This document shows, in pieces, positions 33,852 through 46,381 of a DNA stretch of 64,000 nucleotides. Below the pieces are notes generated by a model, which saw only the letters and a list, made by a program, of their open reading frames with translations, ran no database searches and had not been told where the DNA came from. The number at the start of each line of letters is the position of its first letter. Position 1 is the first letter of the stretch. The position numbers and the translations under genes were made by a program. This DNA is from Brachypodium distachyon (Eukaryota; Streptophyta; Magnoliopsida; Poales; Poaceae), in the NCBI RefSeq assembly GCF_000005505.3, contig NC_016134.3, forward strand, positions 35,898,150 to 35,962,149, in the 5' to 3' direction.

Positions 33852-35035
33852 GGCTCCGAACTCCTCGACAGCGCCGTCCTAGTGATTTGTTGGGCGCGCG
33901 GGGGGGAGATCTCGGCGGGGGCGCGGCTGGATCTCGCGCGCGCGTGGCGAGCGAATCAGTGGGAGGGCAGGACGGGTGGGGGGTTGCCGATGTGTTGGGG
34001 AAGGAGAGGCATCAGGTCGGGAGTCGGGTTGCCTTGGCTAGCCACCGTGGTGGTGGTCAACTGATCGGGTGAGCGCGGCGGGGGATCGGCTCGGTGTGCA
34101 CGATGCAGCCACCAATCCGGGCCCTTTGCTGTCGTTCCGCTACTAACCGAGAAAGCGACTCGCGGAAGGTGCAAAAATTTGGCATTTTTGGTATACCAAA
34201 CTACTGCTCCAAACAGTTTTTACGACTAAAAAACGTCTCCTGAACGTAACATACATGATCTGTACTTATTGTACATGGGCGGGGGGATTGAATTTTACTC
34301 GATCCAAACAGTTTTCTCATCCTCCAATCCGTCAATGAAAAAACTTTGTTGCGACATAACTGGTGGAGCGTGTGATATCCTTATCCCTAACAAATGTGTA
34401 CTTCTTTCCTCTAGTTTCCATCACCCCACCTGCGACCATCATATGGGTTTTTCCCTTTTGTCTCCAACCGATGCCATGCCACCGCCCTTTCATGTTGCAT
34501 CATTGTCTATACATATACAATGTCGTCAGGTGTTCTTGTCGTCCTCGTTTATCTTGCTCCGTAGCTCATCATTGACCCAGTGTCTTCATAGCTCCTTCTG
34601 ATATCTCAAAGAGTCAGAGCACATATCAGACATGGCAAAGCGAAAGATGAAAGTTTGAAGAAAAGTCATGAGAGAAATAAATATGCAGATAGATCTATGA
34701 CATGAAAAAAGAGATGTTCAACCATCAAGAGATATAAGACTCATGACGCACAAGTGTCAAGGTTTGTTCAAGTCCATCGTCGCTTGTACACAAGAGACTT
34801 GTTCATTTGTGTTTGCAAAATTGCTCGAGGGGAACCAACTTCAAACTTAAGTTTTCCGCGGGTTGATAAACTTGTGTCACTCACTTAAGAAAAACTTGTT
34901 GTTGGACCCAATCAAGTCTTCATCCATTAAGCAGAAGCATTATCTGACGCCTTGCTTAGTTTTGTCATATCTTTTTAGGGCCCCATGGTCCTTATACTTT
35001 CTTTTGGGACTAATTTCATGTATAAACACTAAGTA
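33852..35035. other. GOS11 upstream region and intergenic
   Basis: 33852-34180 is GC-rich and is probably the 5' UTR and promoter of the minus-strand GOS11 gene. No clear TATA was found. 34180-35035 is unremarkable and holds no supported gene. Confidence 0.5.
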
Positions 35036-35047
35036 AACCATGCTAGT

Positions 35048-35300
35048 TTTTTTTTGTAAACATGATACACATTAATATTAAACAAGGTGAGTTACAAATA
35101 AGCTCTAAAAAATAGAGAAAAGAGAAGTGCTTCCTTGCGTGATAAGGTTACAAGAACCGTGAGAGGCTCTTCGAAGACGAAAAAGACTACAACGGGAGTT
35201 TGATAGCGGGTCAGTCAAGAACACTAACGCACATCCACAACTTGAGTCTTCAGGAGACCTCAAAGTGTGAGCCAGTCGTGGAGTCAGCAACACTCCAGTA
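35048..35300 (-). mobile_element. Short retroposon, minus orientation
   Basis: The segment starts with a T-run (the poly-A tail read on the minus strand). It is flanked by AACCATGCTAGT (35036-35047) and AAACATGTTAGT (35301-35312), 10 of 12 bases alike, a target-site duplication of the size made by LINE machinery. The 253 bp hold no coding frame. It may be a 5'-truncated LINE or a SINE. Confidence 0.6.
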
Positions 35301-35399
35301 AAACATGTTAGTCCACATATCCCATATGCATTGATATATCAAAACCAATAGGGATCATGGGTGTACTTTCATTAGCGAACCCATTGTTGATCGTTTTTT

Positions 35400-36613
35400 A
35401 AAAGTCATTTCGATCCCTTATGAGTTTTGGCGTTCATGACAACATGACATGTGGACTAACCCCGTCAAGTGTTTTCAGAGCTTATATAGAACCAAGTGAC
35501 GCGGTTCGTTGCCCTAAAATAGGAAAGAAGCATAGAAGAATTTACGGCCTTTTAGTCATAGGAAAATCCGTATTATAAAGAGGGAGTCCATATGGGAAGG
35601 CTAGGGTGAATCAACTTCACATACACAAACTATCAGATTGCACCCACTATATAGACTACAAACCCATCGGTGAAGATTAGCAAAAACAAAATTTTGAGCC
35701 AAGGTTTCTGAATGTTTTACTCCGAGACGGTAGTACTAGGGCAGGTAGTACCGCCCCCGTACCGGACCGGTGCCAAAACGCAACTAACCTAGTGCGGCAC
35801 TAGCGCAGTACCGACTGGGCTGGCGGTAGTACCGTCCAGTACAGAAACGGCTCGTAATGGGCAAAAATTGGGGATCCCTATAAATGGGGATCTTTGTCCC
35901 CAACGGCTCTAAGCCGGTCATTCCCCATTGTTCTTCTCCTCCATAAGGTTCAAATCTCGAGATCTCTCTCCCTACAGCATCCCCCAAGCCAATACTTTGA
36001 GGAAGGGTTGAGAAGAGCTCGATCTAGGGTTTCACCAAAGCAAAAGTTGATTCCCTTTGTTTTTCTTTGTGAATTTTGTTACTCTTGAGATTTTGGGATC
36101 CCTAGCCAGAAGGTGTCTCCGCAAGGCCACTAATCTTGTGCGCTGGTGCTTGTGGATTCGGGAAAGAGCCTCCAATTGAGTTATGGAGACATGCCCTTCT
36201 CCTTGTTTGTAAAGGTTCGGCGTTCGCCTTCAAGGAAGCCATTAGTGGAGCTCACCTCGCCTTTGTGGCGTTGTGAGAGAAGAATAGAGTGAGCCTTTGT
36301 GGCGTCTCTACCTTTGTGGTAGAGCACTCCTCCAACCGGAGACGTACACTTTCCCAAAAGGTGAAACTTCGGAAGAAATCTATCTCTCCCGTGTGGTATC
36401 ATTCTTGCCCCTTTAGTTACTTGTTTAACTTAATTGTTTATCTTTTGCTTCGGCTATTGCACTTCATAGTAGGGTTGCAATTCACTCTAGAGAATTTAGT
36501 AAGCCCTAAGATTAAGTGTTTGTATCTTTCAAGAAAAGAAAAAGGAAAAGTTAAAATTTTGTCAGTCGCCTATTAACCCCTCCCCCCCTCTAGTCGACCA
36601 TACCGATCTTTCA
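35400..36613 (+). mobile_element. LTR-retrotransposon LTR/leader remnant
   Basis: Contains a TATA-like CTATAAAT at about 35877, a C/T-rich leader ('ctctctccctacagc'), 'gatctagggtttcacc', and a close 'ccccctctagtcgaccata' ending ...CA at 36613, phrases seen at the 3' end of many Triticeae LTRs. No gag or pol follows. The left border and target duplication were not found, so solo LTR or truncated element remains open. Confidence 0.4.
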
Positions 36614-37659
36614 GTTTTTATATGATCTTGCCATAAAACTATGTTTTTTTGATCTTTGTGTTGTAGTTCTCTAATGGTAATTTGTTAATATCTATTGCAC
36701 CTTACTTCACCCATATGGGCTATATAGGGGATCACTATGTTGCAATCGATTGATGAGGAAGGGCCGAAATGAGTAGAAATTATTTCCAATGTTTTGTATT
36801 TATGGCACATGGAGTATTGGCCCTCCAAACTTAATGATCCTAACTAGTAATGGGGTCAAGTTCATCTAACAAGTAGCCCGTTAGTCATGGTATTGAGATA
36901 CGTTAAAGCTTAGACTTCACCCACGTAAGAGCATGAATCCATTTAATAAGAAAAGATGTATAAAACTTGTCAATATATGAGTGGTCAAAGAAGAACACCG
37001 GGGATTGGACTATTTCAAAACATATATTATTTTGTAAACCTTTTATTTTATTTGCAACCTTTGATTAAACATCCTATCATGGAAAGTTTGTCTTGCAACA
37101 ATGATAGTAAATTCTAAGCTTATGCGAAAAATCCCTTCTTACTCCCATCGTCGTCTTATTCATTGATTGAAACATATATAATTAGTCCAGTGCACTTGTG
37201 GATTTCAGGCACGCTCATATCACGCTTTTGGCCTTTGAGCTCTGTCTTTGTAGCTCATTAGCTATTGTCCTACTCCTTCCTCTTCTATTTTCATTGCTCT
37301 CCTTCCTCAAGCTTCTTCTCTCCCCTTGGTTGCCCTCCTCCCCCTTGCCCCACTATTTCTCTTTTTTTTCACGGCTTGCATCCTTGTTTGGATTGAGTAT
37401 TAAGTGATGAGTGATCATCAGTCTTTAAAGACGAGTGGTTCCTTGAATATTTGTTTTTTCATTGATTCCTATAGGATTTTTTTTTTCTAACGATTCAATT
37501 GCATTAGATTTCATAGAAGATTTCCATATGCTCCAATTATTTGGAAGAAACATTTTGATTTTCTCCATGGGCAACTGAACAAACTTTGGTACAAATACAA
37601 TATAGTAGTAATCAGGTGGACGTGATATCACAACCATAGTTTTTTTTTCATGTTATTGT
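36614..37659. other. AT-rich intergenic sequence
   Basis: No gene or recognisable repeat is visible. The short ORFs are low in complexity. Confidence 0.5.
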
Positions 37660-40490
37660 GTTTTGAAATTGTGCGAATTAAAGAGGTATTTATCATTTTT
37701 CCTTGCCACACAAAGCTTCTATATTTCTGCTTTATTTGGAGGAATTTCTTCCTGCTGTTTTTTTCACTATCCTCATGTCGTTGATGTTGTAATCATTTCC
37801 TAACTTTTTCTTTACCCAGATTCACAAAATCTAGCTTTGGTTCTTCAAATAAAATTCTCTCATTTCAAACCTGCAAAATTCAATCTTCTCAACGAAACCT
37901 CATGAAAATCTACGATCAAATAAAGAACTACAAACATATAAACAAAACCGAGAAGGATAAAAGGCAATTTTTAAAAATAAATAGACGAAAACTTGAGACA
38001 ACCAAACTCAAGTCAAAGAAAATTCTCCAAACTCTCCGCTCAGCAAAGCAAAAACCAAATTGCTCCTCTCCGGTCCACCATTTCCCTTCCTTATTCCAGC
38101 CTAGTTCCTCTTTCATGTGTTTGAGTTTTTGGAATTATGCGAATTAAAGAGGCATTTGTCATTTTTGCTTGCCACAAAGCTTCTATATTTCTACTTGATT
38201 TAGAGGAATTTCTGCCAGTATCCTCATGTCGTTGATGCTGTAATAATTTCCTAGCTACTTTCTTGGAATCACTAGTTTTGTTATCCAAATAAAATTCTCC
38301 CATTTCAAACCTGTAAAATTCAATCTTCTCAACGATACCTCAGGGACTCTACGATTAAATGAAGCACTAAACAAATAAACAAACTGAAGATGATAAAAGG
38401 CGTTTTGCAAAAAATGCATAGATGAAAACTGAGACAACCAAATTGAAGTCAAAGAAAATTCTCCAAACTCTCCGCTCAGCAAAAACCAAATTTCCCCTCT
38501 CCGGTCCACCCTTTTCCTTGCTTATTCTAGCCTAGTCCATCTTTCATGTTTTTGTGTTTTTGGAATTGTGCGAATTAAAGAGGCATTTATCATTTTTCCT
38601 TTCCACAAAGCTTTCTATATTTCTACTTGATTTGGAGGAATTTCTTCATACTGTTTTCTGCAACTATCCTCATGCCGTCGATGATATAATCATTTCCTAG
38701 CTTGTTCGTTCTCTTGATTCACAAATTCTAGTTTTGCTTATCCAAATAAAATTCTCCCATTTCAAACCTGTAAAATTCAATCTTCCCAACGAAACCTCAG
38801 CGAAATCTACGATAAAATGAAGCACTAAATAAGTATAAACAAAATCGGGAAGGATAAAAGGCAATTTTAAAAAATAAAAAGATGAAAAATTGAGACAACC
38901 AAACTCAAGTCAAAGAAAATTCTCCAAACTCTCCGCTCAGCAAAGCAAAATCCAAATTGCTCCTCTTCGGTCCATCCTTTTCTTGCTTATTCCATCCTAG
39001 TCCTTCTTTCATGTTTTTGTGTTTCTGGAATTGAGTGAATTAAAGAGGCATCTATTCCCTCTGTTTCATAAAGATTGGCACAGTTTTGAACTAGCTCTAA
39101 TTCAAAATCGTGCCAATCTTTATGGAACGGAGGGAGTATCATTTTTCCTTGTCACAAATCTTTTATATTTCTACTTGATCTGGAGGAATTTCTTCCTACT
39201 GTTTTCTACTATCCTCATGCTGTTGATGCTGTAGTCGTATCCTATCTTGTTCTTTCGCTGGATTCACAAATTCTAGTTTTGCTTATCCAAATAAAATTCT
39301 CCCGTTTCAAAGCTATGAAATTCAATCTTCTCAACAAAACTCAACGAACTCTACAATCAAATGAAGCACTAAATACGTATAAAACAAAACCAAAAAGGAT
39401 AAAAAGGCAATTCTTTAAAATAAATAGATGAAAACTTGAGACAACCAAGCCCACGTCAAAGAAAATTATCCAAACTCTCCGCTCAGCAATGCAAAACCAA
39501 TTTGCTCCTCTTCGGTCAACCCTTTTCCTTGCTTATTCCACCCTAGTTCCTTCTTCCCTTAGTTTTTATCTGGATTAACAAAATCTAGCTTTGGTTGTTC
39601 AATAAAATTCTTCCATTTCAAGACTGCAAAATTCGATCTTCTCAACGAAACCTCGGCAAACTCTACGATCAAATGGGGCACTAAATACGTATGAGACAAA
39701 ACCGAGAACAATAAATGGCAATTTTTTAAAATAAGTAGAGAAAACTTGAGATGACCAAACTCAAGTCAAAGAAAATTCTCCAAACTCTCCGCTAATAAAA
39801 ATCAGATTGCTCCTCTCCGGTCCACCCTTTTCCTTGCTTGTTCCACCCTAGTCCCTCCTTCCCTAATTATTTTTATATGGATTCACAAAATCTAGCTTTG
39901 GTTGTTCAAATAAAATTCTCCCATTTATAACCTGCAAAATTTGATCTTCTGAACAAAACCTCAGCCGATTCTACGACCAAATGAAGCACTAAATACGTAT
40001 GAAACAAAACCGAGAACGGTAAATGGAATTTTTTTAAAATAAGTAGACAAAAACTTGAGATTACCAAACTCAAGTCAAAGAATATTCTCCAAACTCTCCG
40101 CTCAGCAAATAAAAAATCAGCTTGCTCCTCTCCGGCTCACCCTTTTCCTTGCTTGTTCCACCCTAGTCCCTCCTTCCCTCATTATTTTTATTCGGATTCA
40201 CAAAATCTAGCTTTGGTTGTTCAAATAAAATTCTCTCATTTCTAACGTGCAAAATTCGATCTTCTCAACGAAACCTTAGCAGACTCTGCGACCAAATGAA
40301 GCACTAAATACGCATGAAACAAAACCGAGAATGAATGACAATTTTTAAAATAAATAAAAAAAAACTTGAGACGACCAAACTCAAGTAAAAAAAAACTCCA
40401 AACTCTTCACTCAACAAAACAAAAATCAGATTGCTCCTCTTCGGTCCATCCCTTTCCATGCTTGTTCCAGCCTAGTCCATCCTTTCCTTG
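37660..40490. repeat. Seven-unit tandem array upstream of the CAF1 gene
   Basis: Units share, in order, 'gcgaattaaagaggcattt', 'cttctatatttctacttgat', 'caaataaaattctcccattt', 'caatcttctcaacgaaacc', 'aaacttgagacaaccaaact', 'aattctccaaactctccgctc' and 'ccctagtcc'. Long units begin near 37660, 38118, 38549 and 39015 (spacing about 431-466 bp). Three shorter units, lacking the first part, begin near 39558, 39863 and 40180 (spacing 307-315). The array ends about 450 bp before the CAF1 start codon, so it occupies its upstream region. It has no coding sequence. Confidence 0.93.
39055..39136. mobile_element. Stowaway MITE inside array unit 4
   Basis: 82 bp bounded by TA. The arms 'ctgtttcataaagattggca' and 'tgccaatctttatggaacgg' pair closely. 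It interrupts only one array unit, so it is younger than the array expansion or than that unit's divergence. Confidence 0.92.
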
Positions 40491-40933
40491 ACGTGCCACG
40501 GTTATCTCCACACAAAAATTGGCCCCCACGAGCCCCCTGGCCCACCGGCAAGCCACCCAGTACCCTCTCCCCCGGCTTCGGCACGCCCGGCCGGCAATGC
40601 AATCATGCCGCGGGTCCCACTTTTGGCGGGTCCCACCACGTGGCACACCAATCCTACCCGGGCGGCGCACGTCACCCACTTTCCCCATTCGTCCCCTCTC
40701 CTCCCCCTCTTCTTCCCCCGAATCCCCAAATCCCAAGCTCCCGTCCTCCTCCTTCCCTTGGCCCTGGATCTCCTCCTCCCGCCCCGCCCCGCCCCACCTC
40801 CCCCCGCCCACGGGAGCTCCCACCCCCCCGCCACGCCGCTGTCCCGTGGGCCCACCGCTCCTCCTTCCCCGCCTCCATCCATCCCGCGAACCGTAGCCCC
40901 CCCAAGGAGAGGGGAGGGAAGCTCGAATCTTTG

Positions 40934-40951
40934 ATGTGCGGAAGCAGATGA
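40934..40951 (+). promoter_or_regulatory. Five-codon uORF overlapping the CAF1 start
   Basis: ATG at 40934 opens ATG TGC GGA AGC AGA TGA. Its TGA (40949-40951) overlaps the CAF1 ATG (40948-40950) in an ATGA arrangement. Ribosomes starting at the first ATG would end exactly on the main start, so CAF1 translation would depend on leaky scanning or reinitiation. Expression effect is inferred, not shown. Confidence 0.6.
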
Positions 40952-41787
40952 CGACGCCGGTCGAAGATAAGCCAGACGATGTGGAGATTCGCGAGGTGTG
41001 GGCGGAGAACCTCGAGGCCGAGTTCGCCGTGATCCGAGAGATCGTCGACGACTACCCGTATGTCGCCATGGACACGGAGTTCCCCGGCGTGGTCTGCCGA
41101 CCACTGGGGACCTTCAAGTCCGCCGCCGACTTCAACTACGCCACGCTCAAGGCCAACGTCGACATGCTCAAGCTCATCCAGCTCGGTCTGACCTTCTCCG
41201 ACGAGCGCGGCGGCCTCCCCGCCCTCGGTCCGGGCGGCCGCCCCTGCGTCTGGCAGTTCAACTTCCGAGGGTTCGACCCACGGACCGACGTCGCCGCCGC
41301 AGACTCCATCGATCTGCTACGCCGCAGCGGGATCGACTTCGCCCGCCACGCAGCTGACGGCGCCGACTCTCGCCGGTTTGCCGAGCTGCTCATGTCGTCA
41401 GGCGTCGTCATGAACGCTGAGATCCACTGGGTGACCTTCCATAGCGGCTACGATTTCGGCTACTTGCTCAAGCTGCTCACTGGCACCAACCTGCCGGACA
41501 CCAATTCTGGCTTCTTCGATCTCATCAGGATATACTTCCCTGTGATCTACGACATCAAGCACTTGATGAGATTCTGCAATAGTCTCCACGGTGGACTGAA
41601 CAAGCTCGCTGAGCTGCTCGATGTCGAGCGGGTTGGAATCTGCCATCAGGCTGGTTCCGACTCTCTGCTCACCGCACTTTCGTTCAATAAGCTCAAGGAG
41701 TCATACTTCGGTGGGTTAACTGAGAAATATGCCGGTGTGTTATATGGTCTAGGAACAGAAGGTGGGGAGACCACCTCTGTTCACTGA
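40948..41787 (+). CDS. CAF1: CAF1-type mRNA deadenylase (CCR4-NOT subunit)
   Basis: A single exon of 279 residues, the usual size for intronless plant CAF1 genes. The DEDD-family 3'-5' exonuclease residues are all visible: Asp42 and Glu44 in MDTEFPG, Asp169 in HSGYDFGYL, and His233/Asp238 in CHQAGSDSL. The conserved [19 protein letters not shown] stretch is intact. The enzyme removes poly(A) tails in the CCR4-NOT complex, and plant paralogues respond to stress (family knowledge). Start at 40948 chosen because the frame has no earlier ATG after the GTG at 40936. No membrane segment or signal peptide. Its upstream region is a tandem array. Confidence 0.95.
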   Translation: MTTPVEDKPDDVEIREVWAENLEAEFAVIREIVDDYPYVAMDTEFPGVVCRPLGTFKSAADFNYATLKANVDMLKLIQLGLTFSDERGGLPALGPGGRPCVWQFNFRGFDPRTDVAAADSIDLLRRSGIDFARHAADGADSRRFAELLMSSGVVMNAEIHWVTFHSGYDFGYLLKLLTGTNLPDTNSGFFDLIRIYFPVIYDIKHLMRFCNSLHGGLNKLAELLDVERVGICHQAGSDSLLTALSFNKLKESYFGGLTEKYAGVLYGLGTEGGETTSVH

Positions 41788-42051
41788 GTAATGGATAGTT
41801 AAATAAAAGATGAACTATTTATGAAAAAAAAAGAGAAATCTGTCTGGTGAATGTGTGATGTCTCATTGTCTGCTTATTTTCTTTTGCTCGACTCCAAAAA
41901 GGTACCACTTTTCCCCTCAGCTGTGGTAATCCTTAATGAGTTCGTTTAGATTAGATGACATAATTGTGTTGACCCAGTAGTTTGCTTGGTGAAGTTGGTT
42001 GAACGAGAAGGTTTGCCAAGAGAACACTTAATATGGGAAGCTTATCAAGTA

Positions 42052-42175
42052 CGACCTCTGTCCAACAAAAGATGTCTTGAGTTTGTCAAAATTTGGATGT
42101 ATCTAGACATGACTTAGGGTATAGATGCATTCAAATTTAGTCAAAGTTGAGACATCCTTTGTTGGACGGAGGGAG
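42052..42175. mobile_element. Stowaway MITE
   Basis: Bounded by TA, 124 bp, from 'gacctctgtccaacaaaaga' to 'tcctttgttggacggaggg'. It shares end and arm sequence with the copy at 61204, so both belong to one family. Confidence 0.88.
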
Positions 42176-42272
42176 TAACAAATATAGTGTTATTGGCTTG
42201 GTGTTGTGCATTCCTTTTTGGGGGTCACACCTACCAGCACAGGACTCCACAAATCTGTCCTTAGATAGTTAC

Positions 42273-42486
42273 ATGTCATATATTAACCTCATCAATCATT
42301 TCCATGATATTAGGATTCTGTTTAGTTTCCAAATTAGCATGAACTGCCTATTGTGTATGTAAAGAGGGGCATAATGCATTAGGAAGTCAAGCGTTATATG
42401 TCATATATTAACTCCATCAATCATTTCCATGATGTTACCATTCTGTTTAGTTTCCAAATTAGCAATGATTGCCTCTTGCTTATGTA
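42273..42486. repeat. Direct duplication of about 90 bp, 125-bp spacing
   Basis: 'catcaatcatttccatgat' followed by 'ttctgtttagtttccaaatt' occurs at 42273-42361 and again at 42398-42486 with few changes. Confidence 0.85.
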
Positions 42487-45400
42487 TTATTGCCAATTGC
42501 TATTCCTTCTGTCAAAGCAATGATATTTAGGTACAAATGTTGGCTATTCATTTTTACACTGATTATATTTTTGGTCTGCTTCATGTGAGTATATTCATCA
42601 TTTTCTGACAAGTCTTGCATGTATACACGCAACTTTTTTGCTCCTGCATTAGTTATCACAACACACTAATTTGCAACACTGTTTGGCATCGTTTTGGGAG
42701 TTCAGCCGGTCAAGCAACGACTGGTCAAGCAACGACTGTTAAATGATATTCGATTGAATTAAACGGCCATGGAGCAGAAGTAGATCCTATTATTTATATT
42801 GCATAAATCACATGTGGAGTATGCTGTTAATTTCGCTGTAAGTTGTCTTTGCAGTTATTATGCTTTACAGTTCTGATGATCACTAATTCTATCATGTTCC
42901 CTTCGCTTCTCTTGCTCCTCTTGTAGTTCTTTGTGAACTGTAGATTGTTTATCTGAAAAATGCTTCACTTTGAATCTTATGATGGGGCTTCTCAGCTCTT
43001 CTACTACATCTTGCATGCTGCTGCTGCGATTTTTTTTTTCTATCTGAATATGATTTACTGAATCATGATAGATCATAAGTTCATGCTTCATCAAGTATGT
43101 GCAAGTATCTAGCTGTATGTATTTTGTTGGTATTGATGTTTCGTGTAGGTGCTCTCGATGGTTTGACCGTTTGATGATTATGCCTGATGGCAACCATGCT
43201 GTACTGAGCATCAGCCATGAGAAACCCTGTTATTGCTCTTTTTGAGTTCTTACTTTCGAATATGGTTGTTATCCTGATGTCGCTAGCTTTGGGGGCTGTT
43301 AGTATTGCTCTTCTAAAGTTCCAGTATTTAGTTTAAATTTGAACTAAATATCAAAACTAAACCATGATATACTTGTCCCCCCAGGCCCTAGTGCCAAATA
43401 TTTCACGATGCTATGTACGATGGTCTATGGGTGTGCATCTGAACATTTCGTCAATTTGGATTTTATGATGCGGTCTCTGTGTTTTCTATGTAACTCTTTT
43501 TGTTTGTTTGCTTGCTGACTCTGGTGCATTTACGACTCTGGTGCAACTCAGTTGAAAGAATGTAGATGTTAATCATACAAACTCAACTCTCCACTAGGAT
43601 GTCTAGTAGTCATCCTTGATTTTCTATTCAGCCATTCTGCAACCTTTCCTTATTTTTGTCTTCTATTTTGAGAAGAGATCTGTAGTTTGATTTTGCATGG
43701 TGTAAAGAGCTAGTGCTCCATATACAGCATTAAGGAGTATTATACATGATCTGCTTCTGTATGATACCGCTGGTCGGCTGTTGTTAGCATTTCCTTGGGA
43801 AGGGTCTGCTTTCTTGTTTGCGAATAAGCAAAAACATGTCTCACCGCAATTTTTCATGGGGATTTACATATGATCACTTGTTATGTTCGAAATTGCCTTG
43901 TGTCTCCCATATGTGAGTCCTATTAGTCATCTCCGTGTGACCGTTGCATCATTTGACCTCATTGTTCGACATCTGGGTTTCCATGCCATTCCGATCTGCG
44001 AAGTTCTGTTTCTTCAAACATCACTGTTTCCCTCGCTGAAGATGAGATGAAGCCCCTTCTATTCCTGCTTCCACGCATGCCAGGCAATTTCATGAGGCAC
44101 TGGCTGGGCGTTGTTTCTCAGTTGCCGTATAATTCTGATTCTGTTCTGTCTTGTCGGTACGGCCAAAGATAAGCATGATAAGAGCCGGCCTGTGCAGCAT
44201 ACGGTGTTGTCTGTCCCTGGTTTGTGAGTTTTTTCACAGGCGAGGCGAGTGCTTTTCTCTCACTCACTCATCATGCTCCGACGCGGAACTCAACTACACA
44301 ATGTTTTACTCAGTCTGATATACTTCCTGCCTATCCAAACCCAGTCTGATTACTGTGTTGCAAGTACGTTTGCCGTCTCTCTGCGGAGTGCTGAAATAAA
44401 TTAGAGCTGGGGGTGAAAGCATCCATCCAACATATCGGAGCGGCGCCGCGCGTGGCCGGCCTGGGGTCCGTGGGCGGTCGGAGCCTTGGACCGACGACCC
44501 AAAGCGGTGGCGCCGCTCCTCCATCAGGCATTGCAGTTTTCGATTTCAGGTCGCTCGCTCCCATTACGGCGAATAATGGGCTCCCGATCCGCCACCGACG
44601 CCGCATTGACTGGCACGCGCGCCTCGCTCCCCCCGCGCCGCGCGCAGGCACCATTCTCACCCCACCCGGCGTTGCTCCCCGTGGCAGGAGCATGCCAAGG
44701 AGAAATGTCGTGGGATTGGGTCTTCCTTCGTTACGCGGTTACCACCGCGCGCACCCAAGCTTTGCCCCTGCCGTTTAATTTCGGGCCACGAGGAGCTAGC
44801 AGCAATTATTCCCGGATCAACTCGCTGGGCTCGCCGGTGTCGGTGCCGCCGTACGGTCTGCTCGGTGAGGTAGGTCGGCTTGGACCCAGAACGCCCGTCT
44901 ACGCCGCTGACTAATGCCTACGGCCGCTAGCGCAGACAGCAACCGGAGATTACGTTACAGTCTTGAGGGATTGGCGATATTTGAGGTTCGCATATTTTTC
45001 TTCACAATTTGACCATTTGAAGTGACCTCTTCGAACGCTCTGAGTGTCTACCGTCGGCTAAAAAAGGTCAGATCGTGAGGGGGAAAAACAAACACCGGCG
45101 ATTTTTGGGAGTTCAGGAGCCGTTTTCGATATGGCCTGCATGTAGGAAAGTAACTTCGTTGACCTGTTTGCATACTGTATTACAGTACAGATAGGAGGGG
45201 TTTAAAATAGCAAATTGCAAAAGAAAAGCACGCTACTGCTACTGCTACTAGTAGAAGCGATGTAGCCATATAGGATCAAGTCTGTGGAAATGAGAAATGC
45301 ATGCTCTGAGACTCATTTTCTCGTCAATTGTTTGAGGTCTCAACGTATGCATGCTCTGTGAGATCTCTCTCTATCTGTCTCTCTCGTTACTTGAGCTGTT

Positions 45401-46247
45401 CAGCACATGCCAAACGCCCTGTTATGAGAAGGGTCCTGTGCCTAATCAGCGATGTTTCTCCTGCCTCCAGCCATCGTACCAAATTGCTGAACTTTTGCTG
45501 TTTTGGGCAAGCTTTTACCGGATCTGACACTTATCCCTCCCTAGGTAGAATTGGTAGTTTTGGCGATGCGGTAGACCAAAACAACATGTTCACAAGATGC
45601 TCTCCGTATATGAAACATACCCGTTAGCAAATGCCGTTGTATAATACCGACAGGAGCCAATCAGCGGAAGCGGACTGGTATTTTGGGGCTTCTCTGTCGG
45701 TGGTGCCACTAGCACTAGGCGCGCTACAAAATCTTCAGTTGTTTCAGCGCATATATAGATGCGCTGTACTGGTTCAAGGAACTACAGAACTAGTCTATCT
45801 TTTGTTGTGTTACCTCAGACCAGAACTGATCCACAACCCCTTGTGTTCATGGCTGTAAGCCTGTTTCCTGTTGGTTGGTAAAAAATCTTCCTATCGCTTG
45901 CAGGGCCGTAAACCTGAGAATGCTCTAAAAATCAAAACGACCTTCACAAGCAAATTGCACAACCAGTCTGTACTCTGTGGTAGTAACAGCAGATTAAAAG
46001 TTTACTATGACGAAGGGTAAAAGGAATCAAATAGCTCCATTGTCTCCTGCAGAGCACAGAAGGCCCAACCAAGCCTGAACAAATACTAAACAACACGCAG
46101 ATTGTCATCCGCTGACCTGGTGCCCAACTGTAATAAAACTCTGCGTCCGCGACTCAAACCCAGCATTAAATTATTCCGCTGGCTGCATACTTGCATAGCC
46201 CCCACCCCCGTCCGTCAGTCTTTGCTCATCAGCTTCCCTTTCACACG
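42487..46247. other. Intergenic between CAF1 and ARM-repeat gene
   Basis: AT-rich to 44290, then a GC-rich stretch 44390-44910 with overlapping ORFs on both strands that match nothing known, then ordinary sequence. A minus ORF at 42858-43211 is Lys/Glu-rich near its end but resembles no known family. Promoter elements of the ARM gene lie at the right end. Confidence 0.5.
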
Positions 46248-46253
46248 TATAAA
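46248..46253 (+). promoter_or_regulatory. TATA box of the ARM-repeat gene
   Basis: TATAAA lies 129 bp before the ATG at 46382, a normal spacing, followed by a C/T-rich leader. Confidence 0.6.
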
Positions 46254-46381
46254 CCCCCCCTCCTACTGCGCCGCGCAGCGCCACGGCTTCCTCGCCACGC
46301 CATCACCCAAGCGCATCTCCTTCACCAAGTGTCCACCACTTCCGGGCAATGTGACTTGCGGTCCAAGCTCCACAGGGGAAG

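Noticed and set aside
42858..43211. Minus ORF with a Lys/Glu-rich end
   Set aside because: It resembles a coiled coil but matches no recalled family and lies in AT-rich intergenic DNA. Not enough to call.
44331..44914. GC-rich ORFs on both strands
   Set aside because: A local GC peak leaves frames open. No domain or splice signals.
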